64,000 bases of DNA from JBEVOS01 sp964563395 (GCA_964563395.1 CAZLWK010000001.1:62001-126000), one strand, 5' to 3'; positions 33,530 through 42,740 are shown, counted from the first letter of the stretch. A program made the numbers and translations. Notes: generated by a model from the sequence alone, not told the origin.

Positions 33530-34038
33530 CGACCTCCAGGACCATCATCGCTCATATAGAAGCGACGCACGAGCGGATAGAACAGGATGGTGATCGCCAC
33601 CGCCTCCGCGAAGGCGCGCACGCCCGCATTGGCGCCGAAGGCAAGGCGCGCGATCAAGGCGGCCAAAGCGATCATGAGAATTCCGGTTACGGCGAACCCG
33701 CCCCAAAGCGCGACGAGGTTGGGCGCGCTCGCCAAGTGCGACACGACGCGTCCGATCAAGAACGCGCTCAAATAGAGGAAAGCGAACACGCCGAGCGGGC
33801 CGCCCGCGAGCTGGTCATGGAGGAGCCCCAGAGCGGCGAGCCCGACGGGAGCGCCCCATCCCGGGCTTTCATGCGAAGCCCAGCCATAGGCCGCCCACAA
33901 AGCCGCCAGCGGCATTGGCGGCTGCGCCGCCATCGGGCCGAGCGGCAGGGCGGGCAGCACTACGCTGGCGATCGCGAGCGCGACGCCGACCAGCTTGTTG
34001 GAATCCCGCAGCCGAGAGGCGGTGAGGAAGCCCGTCAT
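33526..34038 (-). CDS. mreD: Rod shape-determining protein MreD
   Basis: A 170-residue protein with five or six membrane helices and the MreD pattern LGLLHDQLAGGPLGVFAFLYL. It links MreC and the synthases in the inner membrane. ATG 34038 overlaps the mreC stop (ATGA); the longer reading upstream is an Arg/Pro-rich shadow of mreC. Confidence 0.93.
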   Translation of the reverse strand: MTGFLTASRLRDSNKLVGVALAIASVVLPALPLGPMAAQPPMPLAALWAAYGWASHESPGWGAPVGLAALGLLHDQLAGGPLGVFAFLYLSAFLIGRVVSHLASAPNLVALWGGFAVTGILMIALAALIARLAFGANAGVRAFAEAVAITILFYPLVRRFYMSDDGPGGR

Positions 34039-35081
34039 TCGGGATCCGTCGGCGGCGGCGCGGGGGCGGGCTCGGCCTGAGGCGCCGGGGCGGGCGCGGG
34101 GGCCGCTTCGGGCGGAACCGCTGGGCGCGGGCGGGGGGCGGCCATCGCGCGTTGGGGCGCTGCCGCAACCGGCGCGGCGGCGGCCGTTTGCGCGGCCTCC
34201 TCGTCCTCCGGCGCGATCGGCCCGACAAAGGGCAGGATGCGCACGAAATCGATCGGTTGCTGGCTGGCCGCGAGAGCGACCCGCCATGCGCCGTCGCGGC
34301 TCGCGCGCGCAACGCCCACCGGCAAGCCGCGCGGGAAAAGCCCGCCGTCGCCGGACGTGATGATGCGTTCGCCTTCGCGCAGACTTGCGGCGCCGACGAT
34401 GAAGTCGAGACGCGGCTGGTCGACGCTGAATGGCCGCGTCAGCAGATCCGGCGGCTGCGTGGCCTGACCCGCGAGCACGGCGCGCACGCGGGAGGTCGCT
34501 CCCATCACGGGAATGCGTGAGTTGTAATCGTCGAGCATCATGATGCGGGACGAGCGCCGACCCACCGACACCACGCGCCCGATGAGGCCGTGTTCGTTGA
34601 CGGCGAAATAGCCCACTTGCACGCCATGATCAGTTCCCGCGTTCGCCACCAGGGTTCGCGTGAACGGGCCGCCGCTATCGAGCACCAATTGCGCGGCGAT
34701 CGCCTCGTCCATGTCGGCGCCCGCGCCGAAGTGATCGGGCGGAAGGCGCAGCAGCGCTTCGTACCGGGCGTTTCGTTCGGCCAGCCGTTCCGCCAAATCC
34801 TTCCATGCCAGCAAGTCGCGGTTCTCGGCTTCGAGCTCCGCGACCCGTTCGGTCGCGGTCCACATGCCGGCGAGGCGGCCCAGCAGCGTTTCACCGGCGC
34901 GCGCGGGAGCGGTGGCGACGCGTCCGGCGGCGCTCGCCACGTCATCGCCGACGGGCGCGGTCTGCGTGACCCGCATCGCCACGAGAAAAAGCGCGCCCAC
35001 GAGCAATATGGCCGCGACCGCGACCCCGAGCGTAATCTCTGGCGCGCCGGCGCGTCGTGAACTGCGAGCTCGTTTAGCCAA
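34035..35081 (-). CDS. mreC: Rod shape-determining protein MreC
   Basis: A 348-residue bitopic protein: one membrane helix (VAVAAILLVGALFLVAMRV), a coiled-coil segment (RVAELEAENRDLLAWKDLAERL) and a periplasmic beta domain with ANAGTDHGVQVGYFAVNEHGLIGRV (in part) and GDGGLFPRGLPVGV. The last 60 residues are Ala/Pro-rich and probably disordered. It sits 33 bases after mreB. Confidence 0.95.
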   Translation of the reverse strand: MAKRARSSRRAGAPEITLGVAVAAILLVGALFLVAMRVTQTAPVGDDVASAAGRVATAPARAGETLLGRLAGMWTATERVAELEAENRDLLAWKDLAERLAERNARYEALLRLPPDHFGAGADMDEAIAAQLVLDSGGPFTRTLVANAGTDHGVQVGYFAVNEHGLIGRVVSVGRRSSRIMMLDDYNSRIPVMGATSRVRAVLAGQATQPPDLLTRPFSVDQPRLDFIVGAASLREGERIITSGDGGLFPRGLPVGVARASRDGAWRVALAASQQPIDFVRILPFVGPIAPEDEEAAQTAAAAPVAAAPQRAMAAPRPRPAVPPEAAPAPAPAPQAEPAPAPPPTDPE

Positions 35082-35114
35082 GTCTACGCGCTCCCGGCCC
35101 GCCCCGCGCGGCGC

Positions 35115-36161
35115 CTACACTTCCAGAGTCAGCAGGCGGCGCGCCTCTGGCGTGTTCAGCTTTTCGAGCGCGATTCCGCAGCCCTTGACCACACAGCGCA
35201 ACGGCTCGTCCGCCACCGACACCCGGATCGAAATGCGCTCTTGAAGCACCAGGTCAAGGTTGCGCAGCAGCGCGCCCCCGCCCGTCAGCATGAGACCATG
35301 ATCGTAGATATCGGCCGCGAGTTCCGGCGGCATCTGTTCGAACGCCTGGCGCACGGCGTCGACGATGCGCGTGACGGGTTCGGCGAGGGCTTCGGCCACC
35401 ATAGCTTCAGTAACCGTGATCTCCTTTGGCACGCCGGAAAGGTTGTCGCGGCCCTTGATCGGCATGGACATGCCCGAACCTTCATCGGGCGCGCGCGCCG
35501 TGCCGATCTCCTTCTTGATCCGCTCGGCGGTGGAATCGCCGATCAGCAAATTTTCCGTGCGGCGCAGATATTGGATGATGGCTTCGTCCATCTTGTCGCC
35601 GGCTTCGCGCAGCGAGCGGGACCAGACGAGGCCGCCAAGCGACAGCACCGCGATTTCGGTGGTGCCCCCCCCAATATCCACCACCATACAACCCGACGGG
35701 TCATCGATCTGAAGGCCCGCACCCAAGGCGGCGGCGACCGGTTCTTCGATCAGATGCACACGGCGGGCGCCGGAGGCCTGGGCGCTTTCCAGGATGGTGC
35801 GCCGCTCCACCGGCGTCGCGCCCGTGGGCACGCAAATCACGATCTGCGGGCTGATGAGGCTGGGACGCGGCAACACCTTCTTGATGAATTGCTTGATCAT
35901 TTCCTCGGCCACGTCGAAATCGGCGATGACGCCGTCGCGCAGCGGGCGGATGACCTCCATGTTCTTGTGCGTCTTGCCGAGCATGGTCTTGGCTTCGGCG
36001 CCGACCGCATGGACCACTTTGCGTCCGTTTTCGTTCACATAGGCGACGACCGAGGGCTCATCGAGAACGATCCCGCGATTCTTGACGTGAATCAGGGTGT
36101 TGGCGGTCCCCAGGTCGATCGCGAGATCCGGCGCCACAAGACCGAAAAATGTTCCGACCAT
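35115..36161 (-). CDS. mreB: Actin-like rod shape-determining protein MreB
   Basis: A 348-residue bacterial actin. ATP-binding motifs are IDLGTANTLIHVKNRG near residue 15, VDIGGGTTEIAVLSLGG (phosphate 2) and LTGGGALLRNLD (adenosine). It polymerises under the membrane to guide RodA/PBP2. The length is exactly the family's. AGAGG lies 9 bases before the ATG. First gene of mreB-mreC-mreD-mrdA-rodA; I see no clear promoter in the 286-base gap upstream. Confidence 0.98.
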   Translation of the reverse strand: MVGTFFGLVAPDLAIDLGTANTLIHVKNRGIVLDEPSVVAYVNENGRKVVHAVGAEAKTMLGKTHKNMEVIRPLRDGVIADFDVAEEMIKQFIKKVLPRPSLISPQIVICVPTGATPVERRTILESAQASGARRVHLIEEPVAAALGAGLQIDDPSGCMVVDIGGGTTEIAVLSLGGLVWSRSLREAGDKMDEAIIQYLRRTENLLIGDSTAERIKKEIGTARAPDEGSGMSMPIKGRDNLSGVPKEITVTEAMVAEALAEPVTRIVDAVRQAFEQMPPELAADIYDHGLMLTGGGALLRNLDLVLQERISIRVSVADEPLRCVVKGCGIALEKLNTPEARRLLTLEV

Positions 36162-36447
36162 CCGTCAACGCCTCTTAACCGAACAATTTGCGGCGCGATC
36201 CGCCGAAGGTGCAGCCTTTAGCAGACAAGCCTTGTTAATCCGTCATCGTCATGGCGACTTCTTCGCCGTACATGCGATATGGCGACGCGCAGCGGCCGCC
36301 GCGAGCCCTAGCCCGCGAACGCCGCCCCACGAGTCGCCCCATCATCGAAGCAACAGGCTTGCCGCGACGCTCCGCCTGATGCAAGGGGCGGACCGGGGTG
36401 CGCCGGCGCCGGCCAAACGCGGGCGCGGCGAGGACGTGGGGCCAGGA

Positions 36448-38004
36448 ATGGTGCGGTCGGGCGTGCGGGCATTGGTGCGGCTTTGCGTTTTGGCGCTCGC
36501 GCTTCTGTGGGGTGCGCCCGCGCGCGCGCAGGAAGGCGTCGACACCGCTGAATTATCCACAGTTCGCGTCGCCGTGATCATCGAAAACGCGCAGGGGCGG
36601 GCGCTGTTCGGAACGGGCTCTGGCTTCGTCGTCGCTGAAAATCTGGTGGTCACCAACGCCCACGTGGTCGCCTCGGCGCGCGAACAGCCGGGTGGGGGCG
36701 TGGCCATCATCGCCCCGGGCGGCGACGGCATGATTCCCGCCCGGATCGTCTCCTATTCGGCTTTGACGGACCTTGCCCTGCTGGAATTTCGCGGCGGGGT
36801 TCGGCTGCAGCCGCTCACGCTTTCTGTGGCCGAGCCCCGCGCCGGCGATGCGATCATCGCGCTCGGCTATCCCGACGTGGACGATCTCAGCCGCCCCGCC
36901 GACGAATTGGTGCGCCCGACGACCCCTTCGCGCACCACGGGCGCCATCGCGTCGCTGCGTGACCGCGCGCCGACGGGCGATCCCATCCCCACGATCAATC
37001 ACGAAGCGGCGATCAGCTCCGGCTCCAGCGGCGGGCCGCTGCTCGACGAGTGCGGACGGGTGATCGGCGTGAATACGTGGCGGGCGCGGGGCCCCGACGC
37101 CTCGGAAAGCCGGTCCATGGCCACCCGGTCGCCCCAGCTCATCGCCTTTCTGCAGGACGCCGGCGTGCGCCCGATCACGACGGAGGAGCGCTGCCTCAAC
37201 CTCTCGGAGCGCATCGAGGCGGAACGCGCCTCCACCGTGGACGCCCTCGAGGCGCAAAATCGAGAACTGGCCGCCAAGCTGGAGACAGCCGACAGGCTGA
37301 CCCGGATCGCCGTTTTGATCCTCATGGGCGGGACCGTCGCGCTCCTTGTGGCCGTCATCGTGCTGGCGGCCATCGTGTTCGGTCGCCGGCCCGAGCATCA
37401 CGGATCGGCCGAACAGGCGCGGCCGGAAGGGGAGGAGCACCATCATCGCGTCCATATGCGTCGTGGCGCGCCGGGCGTTTTGGCGGTCGTGGCGGGGGCC
37501 ACGATCGCCGCAGTCGTGGTGGTGGCGGTGGGCGTTTCGCTGTGGCGCGCCCGCGATTTTCTTGGCGATCGCGCCGCCCCGCAGGCCTTCGCCGGATCGC
37601 AATTGTGCCGTCTCGATCGCGCGGCGAGCCGCAACGCCGAGGGGGAGAGCGAGCTGCAATTCACCGCCAGCGGGGATCTGTGCATCAATGGCCGCACGCT
37701 CTATGCGCCGGCGGAAAAGGGACGTGCCTACCAGCGTGTCCTTCTGTCGGCCGGCAAGCTCGACGTGTTGACGCTGGACCCGCGTGGGCGCCGTTTCGTG
37801 CGCGAGCGCTTTTTGTTGGACGATTCAAGCTTCAGCGCCGCGCTCGCGGCCGGAGGCGAAGCGCCGCCGGACGCTTGCGCCGGTGAAGCCGCGCGCGATC
37901 AGGTGGCCCGGCGCAACGCGGCTTTGACCCCGTTCGCCGAGGGCGTTCCAAGCCAGCGCGTGGTGTGGCGCTGCGAACCCAGTCCCGCGCCCAGCGACGA
38001 TTAG
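36448..38004 (+). CDS. Trypsin-like serine protease with a C-terminal membrane hairpin and extra domain
   Basis: A 518-residue protein. A signal peptide (VRLCVLALALLWGAPARA) precedes an HtrA/S1C-type protease domain with H72 in TNAHVV, D108 in LTDLALL and S194 in SSGSSGGPL. There is no PDZ domain. Instead residues 250-284 form a short helical stretch, followed by two membrane helices (287-312 and 343-366) enclosing a His-rich cytoplasmic loop (EEHHHRVHMRR), then an unrecognised C-terminal domain of about 150 residues with paired cysteines. The start was chosen at ATG 36448 because it gives a clean signal peptide. The substrate is unknown. It is divergent from mreB. Confidence 0.8.
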   Translation: MVRSGVRALVRLCVLALALLWGAPARAQEGVDTAELSTVRVAVIIENAQGRALFGTGSGFVVAENLVVTNAHVVASAREQPGGGVAIIAPGGDGMIPARIVSYSALTDLALLEFRGGVRLQPLTLSVAEPRAGDAIIALGYPDVDDLSRPADELVRPTTPSRTTGAIASLRDRAPTGDPIPTINHEAAISSGSSGGPLLDECGRVIGVNTWRARGPDASESRSMATRSPQLIAFLQDAGVRPITTEERCLNLSERIEAERASTVDALEAQNRELAAKLETADRLTRIAVLILMGGTVALLVAVIVLAAIVFGRRPEHHGSAEQARPEGEEHHHRVHMRRGAPGVLAVVAGATIAAVVVVAVGVSLWRARDFLGDRAAPQAFAGSQLCRLDRAASRNAEGESELQFTASGDLCINGRTLYAPAEKGRAYQRVLLSAGKLDVLTLDPRGRRFVRERFLLDDSSFSAALAAGGEAPPDACAGEAARDQVARRNAALTPFAEGVPSQRVVWRCEPSPAPSDD

Positions 38005-38045
38005 CGCGCCAAAGCGCTTGCGGCCCACGAGCTCTCCCTCTAATC

Positions 38046-38058
38046 GTTATATTATAAC
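38046..38058 (+). promoter_or_regulatory. Zur-like operator overlapping a -10-like element
   Basis: The 13-base perfect palindrome GTTATATTATAAC lies 16 bases before the receptor start, flanked by CAT. It resembles the AT-rich Zur boxes (TTATAACAT core) of alphaproteobacteria and stands out in GC-rich surroundings. The inner TATTAT (38050-38055) could be the -10, so a bound repressor would block the promoter. Confidence 0.6.
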
Positions 38059-38073
38059 ATTATGAGGGTCCGG

Positions 38074-40128
38074 ATGATGCTTCGTTTGAGCGCCGCGAGC
38101 GGGGCGGCTTGGATTGCCTTGTGCGCCTCCGCCGCCGCGCAGGTTCAGTCCGATGAGATCGTCGTCACCGCGCCTCTCGAAGGCGCCCGCATCGACAGCC
38201 TGCAGGGCGTTGTCGTTCTCGATCGCGGCGCCATCGTCGAGAGCCTTAATGGCGGACTGGGCGAGACGCTGGATTCCCTTCCCGGCGTGGCGAGCACCAA
38301 TTATGGCGCCGGGGCTAGCCGTCCGATCATTCGCGGTCTCGGCGAGGAGCGTGTCCGCATCCTGCAGAACGGCGTCGGCGCTATCGACGCCGCCGCCGCG
38401 AGCCCGGACCACGCGCTCACCTCGGACGGTCTCGACGCGGAGCGCATCGAGGTGCTGCGCGGCGCCGCCGCGCTCGCCTATGGGGGCAACGCCGTCGGCG
38501 GCGTCGTCAACATCCTGGATCAATCGATCCCAACGCGCGCGCCGGAAGGTGGTTACGCGATCGATGCGCTCGCCGCCTATACGTCCGTGAATGAAGGCCG
38601 CGAGGGCGCGATCGCCGGCGCTGTCGGGGTGGGCCCCGTCGTTCTTCGTCTGGATGCCTCTGGCCGCAAGACGGAGGATTTCGAAATTCCCGGCGCCACA
38701 AATGTGGATGGAACCGGTGCGTCCGGAGAAGCGCCCAATTCGTTCGCCGAGCTGCAATCCTATAGCGGCGGCGCATCCTTCGTCGGCGATTGGGGCTTCG
38801 CGGGCGTCGGGATCAATCGGATCGAGTCCGAATATGGCCTGCCGGTTGAAGATCCCGCCGAGCCGGGCGGGCGCATCGAGCTTGAGCAGACACGCATAGA
38901 AGCGCGCGGCGACGTGCGCATCGCGCTTGGGCCGTTCCATCGCTTCGATTGGGCGGTGCAAAGCGCCGATTATGAGCACACCGAGTTCGAAGGCGATGGC
39001 GCGGCGGGCACGGTCTTCACCAATGAGGGGTACGAGGCGCGCTTGGAAGTCCACAATCGCGGCCTGTCCGAGCGCCTGCGCGGTGCGTTGGGCGTGCAGC
39101 TCAGCGATGTCGATTTCGCCGCCGACGGCGAAGAGAAATTCATCGACCCCACATCCACGCGCGATGTCGGCGTGTTCGTCGTACAGCGCTACGACGCCGG
39201 CATTGGCGGCTTCGAGGGCGGCGTGCGTCTTGAACGGCGCGAACACGAACATGCGCCCGAGGGCGGGGGCGTCATCAGCCGCGACTTCGACGCGCTGAGC
39301 TTTTCCGCGGGCGCTTTCGTGCGTCCGGCGGAAGGCTGGTTCCTCGGCGGCACGCTCGCGCGCACGGAACGCGCACCGACGGCGGTCGAATTGTTCGCGC
39401 TGGGGCCGCACCTCGCCACCAACGCCTATGAGATCGGCGACGCCGATCTCGACATCGAGGTGGCGAACTCGATGGAGATTTCGCTGCGCTACACCGGCGC
39501 GCGCATCCGCTTCGAGGCCAATCTCTACAAGATCGATTTCGAGGATTTCATCGCCTTGTCCCCCACCGGCGAAATCTTCTTCGACGATGAGGAAAATGGG
39601 GGCCCGTCCGGCTTCGCGCCGGATGAGGCGTCGATCCCCGGCGGACTATCCGGAGACGAGCTTATATTGCCGGTCTATGCGTTCGAAAGCCGCAACGCGG
39701 ACTTTACCGGCGGCGAAGTCTCGGCGGCTCTGGAAATCGCGCGCCTTGGCGGCTGGACATGGACGGGCGACGCCTCGGTCGATTGGGTGCGCGCGGAGTT
39801 TCAGGGCGGGGGAAACGTGCCGCGCATTCCTCCGCGCAGCATCACGCTTGGGGTAAGCGCGGAGAGCGAGAACCTTTCCTTGCGTCTCGAAGGCGTCGAT
39901 CTCGCCGACCAGGATCGCATCGCGGCATTCGAGACCGAAACGGAAGGTTCCACCGTCGTGAATGTGCGCGCCACTTGGCGTCCTTTCGGCGCCAATGATC
40001 GGCTCGCGTTTGTCTTGGACGGACGCAATCTTTCGGACGAGGAGGTGCGCGTGCATTCCTCTTTCCTGAAGGATGTTCTGCCTCGCCCTGGCCGCAGCGT
40101 GCGCCTCGCGGTGACGACTTCGTTCTAG
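38074..40128 (+). CDS. TonB-dependent outer-membrane receptor, ZnuD-like (zinc uptake)
   Basis: A 684-residue protein: signal peptide (to ASAAA near residue 22), TonB-box-like DEIVVTAP, plug domain with GLGEERVRILQNGVGAIDAA, SPDHAL, ERIEVLRGAAALAYGGNAV and GGVVNILD, then a 22-strand-type barrel ending in RSVRLAVTTSF. The SPDHAL and GGNAVGGVVN pattern matches ZnuD-type zinc receptors, and loops carry His/Glu-rich patches such as REHEHAPEGG. ATG 38074 is preferred because GAGGG precedes it; ATG 38062 is an alternative. The Zur-like box upstream supports zinc regulation. It overlaps the DMT gene end to end by 4 bases. Confidence 0.9.
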   Translation: MMLRLSAASGAAWIALCASAAAQVQSDEIVVTAPLEGARIDSLQGVVVLDRGAIVESLNGGLGETLDSLPGVASTNYGAGASRPIIRGLGEERVRILQNGVGAIDAAAASPDHALTSDGLDAERIEVLRGAAALAYGGNAVGGVVNILDQSIPTRAPEGGYAIDALAAYTSVNEGREGAIAGAVGVGPVVLRLDASGRKTEDFEIPGATNVDGTGASGEAPNSFAELQSYSGGASFVGDWGFAGVGINRIESEYGLPVEDPAEPGGRIELEQTRIEARGDVRIALGPFHRFDWAVQSADYEHTEFEGDGAAGTVFTNEGYEARLEVHNRGLSERLRGALGVQLSDVDFAADGEEKFIDPTSTRDVGVFVVQRYDAGIGGFEGGVRLERREHEHAPEGGGVISRDFDALSFSAGAFVRPAEGWFLGGTLARTERAPTAVELFALGPHLATNAYEIGDADLDIEVANSMEISLRYTGARIRFEANLYKIDFEDFIALSPTGEIFFDDEENGGPSGFAPDEASIPGGLSGDELILPVYAFESRNADFTGGEVSAALEIARLGGWTWTGDASVDWVRAEFQGGGNVPRIPPRSITLGVSAESENLSLRLEGVDLADQDRIAAFETETEGSTVVNVRATWRPFGANDRLAFVLDGRNLSDEEVRVHSSFLKDVLPRPGRSVRLAVTTSF

Positions 40129-40997
40129 AGCGCAAGCACCGTCAAAGCGCCGGCGACGATCATCGCCGCGCCCAGCTTCTCATAAAGGCTGGTGCGTTCC
40201 TGAAAGAGGCGCTTCGACACCGCCCATGCGATGATCACGTCCACCAGCTGCACCGTTTTGACAGCGGCGGCTGAAGGGCCCATCGCGAAACCCGTGAAGA
40301 GAAGCGCTGACGAGAACGCGCCAGCCGCGCCGGGCACGAGCGAAGGGCGCCATGCGGCGAGCGCGGCGCGCAACGCGTTGGGCGCGAAGCGCGCCATGGC
40401 GATCGCGCCGCCGATGCATTGCGCCGCGAGCGTCACGCTGAGGCACGCAGCGCCAGCCACCCATTCATCACCGCCCCAGCTTTGCGTGGCGGCGCGATAG
40501 GACACGGCTGAAACCGAGAACAAGAGGCCCGCACCCGCGCCTGCGATCGCCGCGATCAGCGCATCGCGCGTCACGCTGAGGCGAGACATCAGGACGACAC
40601 CGGCTGTGCCGAGCGCGGCCCCAGCCCAATCGCCCAGGCTCAGCACGTCTTGGATGAGCAAAACGCCAAGCGCGGCCGAACCGAGAATCTCGGTTTTCTG
40701 CAGCGCGGTCGCCACCGCGAAACCGCGCCCGCTCATCGCCAGCACCAGCGCCGCTGTGGCGATCCATTGCGCGCTCGCGCCGAGGAGGATCCAATTCAGG
40801 AACGGCACGGAGAACGCCCCGCTGGGGCCCCGCCATGCGAGAATCAGCGCCGTCCATAGAAGCGCGAAGGGCAAGCCGTAGAGAAAGCGCACATAGGCCG
40901 CGCCCCATACGCCCAGCCCATCGGTAAGGCTGCGCTGGGCCGCGTTGCGCACGACCTGAAGCGCGGCGGCGCCCACGACGAGGAGCGGCCAGAGCAT
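40125..40997 (-). CDS. DMT-family (EamA) transporter
   Basis: A 290-residue protein with ten predicted membrane helices arranged as two EamA repeats (first ends near LSLGDWAGAALGTAGVVLM, second near RTSLYEKLGAAMIVAGALTV). The family exports metabolites and amino acids; the substrate here is unknown. It follows leuA by 30 bases on the same strand and may be co-transcribed, which weakly hints at an amino-acid-related substrate. Confidence 0.88.
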   Translation of the reverse strand: MLWPLLVVGAAALQVVRNAAQRSLTDGLGVWGAAYVRFLYGLPFALLWTALILAWRGPSGAFSVPFLNWILLGASAQWIATAALVLAMSGRGFAVATALQKTEILGSAALGVLLIQDVLSLGDWAGAALGTAGVVLMSRLSVTRDALIAAIAGAGAGLLFSVSAVSYRAATQSWGGDEWVAGAACLSVTLAAQCIGGAIAMARFAPNALRAALAAWRPSLVPGAAGAFSSALLFTGFAMGPSAAAVKTVQLVDVIIAWAVSKRLFQERTSLYEKLGAAMIVAGALTVLAL

Positions 40998-41027
40998 GAC
41001 CTGCTCCTCTTGGTGCGCGGGGCGGCT

Positions 41028-42581
41028 TTAGGCGGCGCCGAGTTCTTGCGCGTCGGGCCCGCGTTCGCGCTGCGCGAACAGGCGCGACAGAGCGGCGACA
41101 TAGGCCTTGGCGGACGCGACGAGCGTATCGGCCTCGGAGCCCCGTCCCACGGCGACCTTGCCGCCGGCGGAGAGGCGCACGCTGACGTCCGCCTGCGCAT
41201 CGGTTCCTTCGGTGACGGCGGAGACTTGATAGAGCTCAAGCGTCGCCTCGTGCGGGGCCGCGGCCTTGATGGCGTTGAACACGGCGTCGACCGGGCCATT
41301 GCCGGTGGCGGCGCGCACAACGTCCTGCCCGTCGATCACCAATGTGATTTCCGCGCTTTGCGGGCCGTCCGTGCCGGCGATCACGCGCAGGCGCTTGACC
41401 TGCACACTGTCATGCTCGTGCGCGATCGTGTCGTTCAGGAGGGCGACGATGTCCTCGTCATAGACGTGGCGCTTACGGTCGGCCAATTCCTTGAAGCGGG
41501 TGAACGCGTCGGTGAAGGCGTTGTCGGCCAGTTCGAAACCGAGATCCCGCAGCTTTTCCTTGAAGGCGTGGCGGCCGGAGAGCTTGCCCATCACGAGATT
41601 GGTCTGGCCCTGACCGACATCCTCGGGCCGCATGATTTCATAAGTCTGGCTGTTCTTCAGCATTCCATCCTGATGGATGCCGCTTTCGTGACTGAACGCG
41701 TTCTTGCCGACGATGGCCTTGTTATACTGAACCGGAAAGCCGGTGATCCGCGCCACCATCTGAGAGGCGCGCATGAGCTTGGGGCCTTCCACCTGCGTCC
41801 GATAGGGCAGGCTGTCGCCGCGCACGCGCAGGGCCATCACGATTTCTTCGAGCGCGGCGTTGCCGGCGCGTTCGCCAAGGCCGTTGATCGCGCATTCGAT
41901 CTGACGCGCGCCGCCCTGAACGGCGGCGATGGAATTGGCGACAGCGAGGCCGAGATCGTTGTGGCAATGGGCGGAGAATACAACCGCGTCGGCGCCCGGC
42001 ACGTTCGCGATCAGATCCTCGAAGATCGCGCGGTATTCGCTGGGAAACGAATAGCCGACGGTGTCCGGGATGTTGATCGTGGTCGCGCCCGCGCGGATCG
42101 CCGCCTCAACGCAGCGGCGCAGGAAATCGCGCTCCGTGCGCGTGGCGTCCTCAGCGCTCCATTCCACGTCGTCGGTGAATTTGCGGGCATGCGCCACGGA
42201 GGCGGTGACGGCGTCGAGCACCTGATGCGGCTCCATTTGGAGCTTGTGCTTCATATGGATCGGCGAGGTGGAGATGAAGGTGTGGATGCGGGAACGCTTG
42301 GCGGGACGCAGCGCCTCGGCGGCGCGCTCGATGTCCTTCATGCCGGCGCGCGAGAGGCCGCACACCACGGAATTCTCCACGATGCCGGCGACGGCTTTCA
42401 CCGCCTCGAAATCGCCGTTCGAAGAGATCGGGAAGCCGGCCTCGATCACATCGACGCCCATGGAATCGAGGGCGGCGGCGATCTCCAGCTTGTCGGAGAG
42501 CGTCATGGAGGCGCCGGGCGATTGTTCGCCGTCGCGCATGGTGGTGTCGAAGATGCGGACGTGGGCTGATTGAGCAGTCAT
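41028..42581 (-). CDS. leuA: 2-isopropylmalate synthase
   Basis: A 517-residue enzyme that condenses 2-ketoisovalerate with acetyl-CoA, the first committed step of leucine synthesis. Motifs: VRIFDTTMRDGEQSPGASM at the start (acid-base residues), SAHCHNDLGLAVAN with the metal histidines, and GLGERAGNAALEE. The C-terminal LeuA allosteric domain is present, so leucine feedback is expected. ATG 42581 has CCCAGGA upstream; ATG 42626 would add 15 residues. A leader peptide and competing stems lie upstream. Confidence 0.96.
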   Translation of the reverse strand: MTAQSAHVRIFDTTMRDGEQSPGASMTLSDKLEIAAALDSMGVDVIEAGFPISSNGDFEAVKAVAGIVENSVVCGLSRAGMKDIERAAEALRPAKRSRIHTFISTSPIHMKHKLQMEPHQVLDAVTASVAHARKFTDDVEWSAEDATRTERDFLRRCVEAAIRAGATTINIPDTVGYSFPSEYRAIFEDLIANVPGADAVVFSAHCHNDLGLAVANSIAAVQGGARQIECAINGLGERAGNAALEEIVMALRVRGDSLPYRTQVEGPKLMRASQMVARITGFPVQYNKAIVGKNAFSHESGIHQDGMLKNSQTYEIMRPEDVGQGQTNLVMGKLSGRHAFKEKLRDLGFELADNAFTDAFTRFKELADRKRHVYDEDIVALLNDTIAHEHDSVQVKRLRVIAGTDGPQSAEITLVIDGQDVVRAATGNGPVDAVFNAIKAAAPHEATLELYQVSAVTEGTDAQADVSVRLSAGGKVAVGRGSEADTLVASAKAYVAALSRLFAQRERGPDAQELGAA

Positions 42582-42626
42582 GTCGAAAAGTCCTGGGATC
42601 GGTCTGGAAGGGGAGGGCTCGTTCAT

Positions 42627-42682
42627 CCCCGAAGCGCGCCGCCGGCGGCTCCAGCCGACCGGCGCATCAACGCGCTCCGGGG
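42627..42682 (-). promoter_or_regulatory. Leader RNA stem with nested hairpin before leuA
   Basis: On the minus strand CCCCGGAGCGCG (42682-42671) pairs with CGCGCTTCGGGG (42638-42627), 12 pairs including one G-U, enclosing a second 10-bp hairpin (arms 42640-42649 and 42654-42664, one bulge). The first arm can instead pair with CGCTTCGG (42701-42694) inside the leader peptide's leucine codons, so the two folds exclude each other, as in attenuation. There is no T tract. Confidence 0.5.
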
Positions 42683-42732
42683 CCCCTAAGGCTCCGAAGC
42701 GACCCGATAAGGAGGCGCGGCGCGATCGACAT
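42667..42732 (-). CDS. leuL: Putative leucine leader peptide of leuA
   Basis: A 21-residue reading frame MSIAPRLLIGSLRSLRGPGA plus a final Arg, with four leucines (CTC, CTT, CTT, CTT) and two isoleucines. There is no ribosome site, but the ATG falls about 8 bases after a -10-like element, so the transcript may begin at the ATG (leaderless), as known for trp leader peptides in rhizobia. Its leucine codons overlap one arm of the competing stems. It is too short for normal gene calling; the identification rests on composition, position and RNA folding read by eye. Confidence 0.5.
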   Translation of the reverse strand: MSIAPRLLIGSLRSLRGPGAR

Positions 42733-42740
42733 CGACGTTT

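Noticed and set aside
36162..36447. Gap between mreB and the protease gene as a regulatory or RNA-gene region
   Set aside because: It is the largest non-coding gap (286 bases), but I found no convincing promoter pair, hairpin or tRNA-like fold.
38047..39411. Minus-strand open frame of about 450 codons opposite the TonB receptor
   Set aside because: Arg/Ala-rich composition without domain motifs; the forward frame is a clear receptor with signal peptide, plug and barrel.
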